The notes under the pieces were generated by a model. That model had not been told where the DNA came from, searched no databases, and saw only the letters and a program-made list of their open reading frames with translations. 9,280 nt of DNA, from contig DIWQ01000062.1 in NCBI GenBank assembly GCA_002423555.1, forward strand, positions 17,198 to 26,477. Reading direction: 5' to 3'. Of this stretch, positions 6,837 to 9,280 are shown piece after piece. This stretch comes from Patescibacteria group bacterium UBA6102. Lineage in GTDB: Bacteria; Patescibacteriota; Minisyncoccia; Minisyncoccales; UBA5738. The translations under genes were made by a program, and so were the position numbers. Position 1 is the stretch's first letter; each line of letters opens with the position of its first letter.

Positions 6837-7313
6837 ATGGAAATGTTCGCCACAACAAAATCAAACAAAAAAGGTTTCACTTTGATTGAGCTTTTGGTGG
6901 TGATCGCGATTATCGGCATGCTGTCGGGTATGGTTTTGGTGGGGATGGGGGGGGTCAGAGAAAAGGCAAGGGATGCGCGACGGGTATCCGATTTGGAGGC
7001 GTTGGGGACGGCCGTAATGCTTTATTACAGCTCAACAGAAAGTTTTCCGGATAATGCGACTACTTACGGTGGGAGTTGGCCAGCCAATTTCAAGGTTCAG
7101 CTTTCTCCTTATCTTGGCAATCCGCCCGTAGATCCGCTTGAAAATATTAATCGGTACTATGGAGCATACAGGATGACTTGGGCACCGGATGCGAATTGCA
7201 ATGGAAGATATGTTTTTTGGGCTTATTTGGAATCATCCGGTAGTCCCAATTATGGAAAATATACTTGCGGTTTTGGTAGTAACCATTATTTTGTGGTGCT
7301 TGACAGATATTAA
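6837..7313 (+). CDS. Type IV pilin-like protein 2, with poly-G tract
   Basis: Prepilin of 158 residues. Leader MEMFATTKSNKKG ends at G13; the mature N-terminus is F14-T-L-I-E18, followed by the hydrophobic helix to about residue 39. Next come REKARDARRVSDLEALGTAV and LYYSSTESFPD, then an aromatic, Asn/Pro/Gly-rich globular part with two cysteines (ANCNGRY, YTCGFG). It ends HYFVVLDRY. Bases 6858-6947 match pilin 1 (6142-6231) at 85 of 90 positions, all five differences silent. Bases 6853-6889 are identical to 7412-7448 of pilin 3. The helix end is encoded across eight consecutive G at 6947-6954. ATG 6843 is an alternative start. No Shine-Dalgarno sequence is seen. Confidence 0.88.
   Translation: MEMFATTKSNKKGFTLIELLVVIAIIGMLSGMVLVGMGGVREKARDARRVSDLEALGTAVMLYYSSTESFPDNATTYGGSWPANFKVQLSPYLGNPPVDPLENINRYYGAYRMTWAPDANCNGRYVFWAYLESSGSPNYGKYTCGFGSNHYFVVLDRY
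6947..6954 (+). repeat. Homopolymer tract of eight G inside pilin 2
   Basis: The tract spans the codons atg-ggg-ggg-gtc (Met-Gly-Gly-Val) right after the membrane helix. Loss of one G leads to a TAA after about 22 codons, and gain of one leads to a TAA somewhat later, so either slip would truncate the pilin. The other three pilins have no such run at this place. It is a candidate slipped-strand phase-variation site. Confidence 0.6.
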
Positions 7314-7319
7314 AAAATT

Positions 7320-7361
7320 ATGCCGATGTAATGATGCCGATGCAATGGTTAGAGCATTGCA
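7320..7361. repeat. Tandem 14-bp repeat plus hairpin between pilins 2 and 3
   Basis: Bases 7320-7333 and 7334-7347 are adjacent direct copies of atgccgatgtaatg with one mismatch. The second copy runs into a stem, 7341-7347 with 7355-7361 (tgcaatg/cattgca, 7-nt loop). The 79-bp gap holds no gene. The hairpin lacks a following T run, so it is at best a weak terminator or RNA-processing site. Confidence 0.5.
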
Positions 7362-7392
7362 AACGCGATTAGTTTAAGCTAACTTTTGAAAA

Positions 7393-7935
7393 ATGTTAAA
7401 AAAGCCAGTGGCAACAAAATCAAACAAAAAAGGTTTCACTTTGATTGAATTGCTGGTGGTGATCGCCATCATCGGCACGCTGTCGGGGATGGTGCTGGTG
7501 GCGATGACCGGATTCCGGGAAAAGGCAAGGGACGCGCGGCGAATGAGCGACATTGCTCAAATTCGCAAGGCGCTGGAATTATACTATGCGGAGAACGCAA
7601 TCTATCCCAATCTCACCGGATGGAGAAGCAGTAACAACGCGACTGCTTGGGCGGCGTTGGGAACGGCGCTGGCATCTTATATGAAACAACTTCCCAGCGA
7701 TCCGTTCAACACGGTGACGAGTCCGGCCACGCATGCGACCGCGGCGGGAACATATACTTACAGTTATTATGCGGGTACGGGGACTTATTGTCCCGATCCC
7801 GTTGCTGTTCGTCATTGGTATATGCTGGTGGCCCGGCTGGAAAAAACGGGAAGCGTGGTTTCTCCCGGGGTAAAATGCATTAACGGTACTTACAATTATT
7901 CCGGCACCCTCACCGTCGGGATGGTGCAAAAATAA
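7393..7935 (+). CDS. Type IV pilin-like protein 3
   Basis: Prepilin of 180 residues. The leader MLKKPVATKSNKKG is nearly that of pilin 1, cleaved after G14; mature FTLIE with E19 as Glu5. Hydrophobic helix to about residue 40, then FREKARDARRMSDIAQIRKA and LELYYAENAIYPN. The globular part is Ala/Thr/Tyr-rich with two cysteines (TYCPDP, VKCINGTY) and the segment WYMLVARLEKTGS, which resembles the YVFWAYLESSGS segment of pilin 2. The gene is mosaic. Its first 51 bases match pilin 1 with three differences, whereas 7435-7542 match pilin 4 (8251-8358) with five differences in 108. Its 3' half is richer in G/C than those of pilins 1, 2 and 4. Confidence 0.88.
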   Translation: MLKKPVATKSNKKGFTLIELLVVIAIIGTLSGMVLVAMTGFREKARDARRMSDIAQIRKALELYYAENAIYPNLTGWRSSNNATAWAALGTALASYMKQLPSDPFNTVTSPATHATAAGTYTYSYYAGTGTYCPDPVAVRHWYMLVARLEKTGSVVSPGVKCINGTYNYSGTLTVGMVQK

Positions 7936-7946
7936 TTTTAAAAAAT

Positions 7947-8189
7947 ATGGAGACGGATCAAAACAAAGACATTGACCTCAGTAATTATTCGGCCAAAACT
8001 CCGCCGGCTTCCGGCATTGTTGCGCCGCCGGATTTCGGCAAGCAGGAGAGAAAGAAAAAAATCCAGATAATCATCGTTATCGCGGGGTTTATATTGACCG
8101 CGGCGTTCTGGGGATATTATTTCTACGGCCAAAACGCCAAAAACCAACCGAGCAATTACGATATTTCCGGAGAAATGATCCCGGAGTAA
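7947..8189 (+). CDS. Small single-pass membrane protein in the pilin cluster
   Basis: 80 residues; family not recognised. Residues 1-34 are polar and Asp/Pro-rich (SAKTPPASGIVAPPDFG). RKKK at 35-38 precedes one hydrophobic helix at ~39-60 (IQIIIVIAGFILTAAFWGYY). A 20-residue polar tail, QNAKNQPSNYDISGEMIPE, follows. The positive charge before the helix predicts the N-terminus in the cytoplasm and the tail outside. It has no prepilin site. It lies 11 bp after pilin 3 and 31 bp before pilin 4, so it is probably in their transcript. An accessory role in pilus assembly or anchoring is possible but only inferred from position. Codon use resembles the neighbouring genes. Confidence 0.7.
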   Translation: METDQNKDIDLSNYSAKTPPASGIVAPPDFGKQERKKKIQIIIVIAGFILTAAFWGYYFYGQNAKNQPSNYDISGEMIPE

Positions 8190-8201
8190 TTTTGAGATAA
8201 A

Positions 8202-8220
8202 TGATAATTATCAATTATCA
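8202..8220. repeat. AT-rich inverted repeat just before pilin 4
   Basis: Bases 8202-8209 and 8213-8220 are exact 8-bp inverted copies (tgataatt/aattatca) with a 3-base spacer. The perfect 12-bp palindrome 8202-8213 is an alternative pairing. It abuts the ATG of pilin 4, so a hairpin here would cover the translation start; it could equally be a protein-binding site. Confidence 0.45.
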
Positions 8221-8730
8221 ATGATCAATAACAAATCAGGCATAGCCGGCTTCACTCTGATTGAACTGCTGGTGGTGATCGCCATCATCGGCACGCTGTC
8301 GGGAATGGTGCTGGTGGCGATGACCGGATTCCGGGAAAAGGCGAGGGACGCGCGGCGGGCTGCTGATATGGCGCAAATATTAAAAGCGCTAAATATGTTT
8401 TATGTCCAAAATGAATGTTTGCCCGTAACTTCTGGTTCATCTTGCCCAGGGACGGGATCATATAGCGAAGCTAACGCTGGAGGATGGGATTACAGTTCGC
8501 AGGGAGGTTTTATGACCTTTCTTACTAATAGCGGTCTTATGCCGAAAGTTGTTGTTGATCCCCTTAATAACATGACCGGAGATGGGAGTCCTGGTGGTAC
8601 CTATGCTTACAGATATTATTGTTATCCTGGATCGGGTCTTCATTTGGGGTATTGGAAAGAAACTAATGGTGCATATGTAAAAGTTAGCAATCCTACGGTT
8701 TGGGCTGACAGCAGATTTGTTTGCAAATAG
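8221..8730 (+). CDS. Type IV pilin-like protein 4
   Basis: Prepilin of 169 residues. The leader differs from the others: MINNKSGIAG, cleaved after G10 without the Lys-Lys pair. The mature N-terminus is F11-T-L-I-E15. The 33 residues from I14 are identical to those of pilin 3, ending FREKARDARR. Then AADMAQILKALNMFYVQNE, and a Gly/Ser/Tyr-rich globular part with four cysteines (ECLPV, SCPGTG, YYCYPG, VCK at the very end), which could form two disulfides, one tying down the C-terminus. The 3' half is AT-richer than the conserved 5' block. The ATG lies directly after the 8202-8220 inverted repeat. Stop TAG. Confidence 0.88.
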   Translation: MINNKSGIAGFTLIELLVVIAIIGTLSGMVLVAMTGFREKARDARRAADMAQILKALNMFYVQNECLPVTSGSSCPGTGSYSEANAGGWDYSSQGGFMTFLTNSGLMPKVVVDPLNNMTGDGSPGGTYAYRYYCYPGSGLHLGYWKETNGAYVKVSNPTVWADSRFVCK

Positions 8731-8733
8731 TTT

Positions 8734-8760
8734 TTGATTATTCAATGATCGTGCTATAAA
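8734..8760 (+). promoter_or_regulatory. Weak sigma70-like promoter candidate before the M16 peptidase gene
   Basis: TTGATT (8734-8739) and TATAAA (8755-8760) are separated by 15 bp, a short spacing, about 45 bp before the ATG at 8805. AT-rich sequence makes chance matches common, and read-through from the pilin cluster is equally possible. Confidence 0.2.
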
Positions 8761-8804
8761 AAGAATTGATTTTTAGTTTTGAGATAGTTAATTGATTGAA
8801 ATTT

Positions 8805-9280
8805 ATGTATAAAAAAATAACTTTGCAAAACGGGTTGAGGGTGGTGATGGTGCCCTCGCAGAACACCGGCACCGTGGCGGTGACGGCGCTGGTCGGCATT
8901 GGTTCAAAATACGAGACCAAAGAAATTTCGGGGATTTCCCATTTTTTGGAACATTTGCAATTCAAAGGAACGGCCAAACGCCCGTCGGAAATGGCGATTT
9001 TTTCGGAAATTGACGATCTGGGCGGCGTTGCCAATGCCTTCACTTCGCAGGAAATGACCGGCTATTATCTCAAAGTGCAATCCTCAAAATTTGCCGCGGC
9101 GTTTGATCTGGTCGCCGACATTTTTTTGAATTCCGTTCTGCCGGTCCAGGAAATTGAAAAAGAACGGGGAACAATCATTGAAGAATTGAAGATGTTCTAT
9201 GACCATCCCATGCGCCATATCTGGACGGTTTGGAATCAGGCGCTCTACGGCGACCAGCCGGCAGGGTGGGATATTGCCGG
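8805..9280 (+). CDS. M16-family zinc metallopeptidase, N-terminal part (3' end outside window)
   Basis: The frame is open from ATG 8805 to the end of the window (158 full codons). It starts MYKKITLQNGLRVVMVPSQ, the usual first strand of M16 proteins. The zinc motif HxxEH is HFLEH with H46, E49 and H50, followed by LQFKGTAKRP. Further on are NAFTSQEMTGYYLKV (the M16 NAxTS-E-T-YY pattern) and EIEKERGTIIEELKM, where E126 is the likely third zinc ligand, 77 residues after E49. All catalytic residues visible so far are intact, so an active protease of the processing-peptidase/PqqL-like type is likely, full length usually ~410-430 residues. Substrate unknown. The ATG follows an AT-rich leader without a Shine-Dalgarno sequence; the TTG-led upstream bases do not extend the conserved sequence. 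Confidence 0.93.
   Translation, partial: MYKKITLQNGLRVVMVPSQNTGTVAVTALVGIGSKYETKEISGISHFLEHLQFKGTAKRPSEMAIFSEIDDLGGVANAFTSQEMTGYYLKVQSSKFAAAFDLVADIFLNSVLPVQEIEKERGTIIEELKMFYDHPMRHIWTVWNQALYGDQPAGWDIA

Noticed and set aside
8166..8185. Stem tccgg/ccgga at the end of the small membrane protein gene as a terminator
   Set aside because: Short 5-bp stem with a 10-base loop, inside the coding sequence, and followed by only a short T-rich stretch.
1..9280. CRISPR array, rRNA, intact tRNA gene or transposase gene
   Set aside because: No regularly spaced repeats, no rRNA-like or tRNA-like sequence and no transposase motif were seen on either strand.

Overview
The window looks like a piece of a Candidate Phyla Radiation (Patescibacteria, probably Parcubacteria-like) chromosome. 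This is an inference from gene content and style. It carries a cluster of short type IV pilin-like genes that share a KARDARR-type motif after the N-terminal helix. It has a single-chain, alpha2-dimer-type glycyl-tRNA synthetase, and an isoleucyl-tRNA synthetase tail of the eukaryote-like class without a zinc-finger end. A membrane-anchored DUF11-like surface protein and AT-rich dispersed inverted repeats between genes are also present. All genes read left to right, no start has a convincing Shine-Dalgarno sequence, and no complete gene ends in TGA.

Left part (1-2217): the 3' end of ileS, then a 162-bp element (927-1088) bounded by 22-bp inverted arms and holding three internal hairpins. Next is an AT-rich imperfect palindrome (1098-1210) that runs up to the GTG start of a CaCA-family cation exchanger. 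The exchanger keeps its two ligand glutamates but has lost most of the neighbouring Thr/Ser ligands.

Middle part (2218-4726): a small unrecognised protein with a disordered N-terminal half and a basic C-terminal half. It is followed by a 559-residue, cysteine-free protein with one N-terminal membrane anchor and about four beta-sandwich repeats. A 172-bp gap then holds a second copy of the AT-rich repeat and a possible stem-loop core.

Right part (4727-9280): glycyl-tRNA synthetase starts on GTG, and only 2 bp after its stop the first of four pilin-like genes begins (6118, 6837, 7393, 8221). A single-pass 80-residue membrane protein lies between the third and fourth. The window closes with the 5' part of an M16 metallopeptidase gene.

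The most interesting feature is the pilin cluster. The four genes have nearly identical 5' coding blocks, joined in different combinations, and abruptly different 3' halves. One carries an 8-G homopolymer just after the membrane helix. Together this resembles a recombining, possibly phase-variable, surface-pilin cassette set. A 180-bp stretch after the first pilin holds coding-like but broken frames, possibly a gene remnant.
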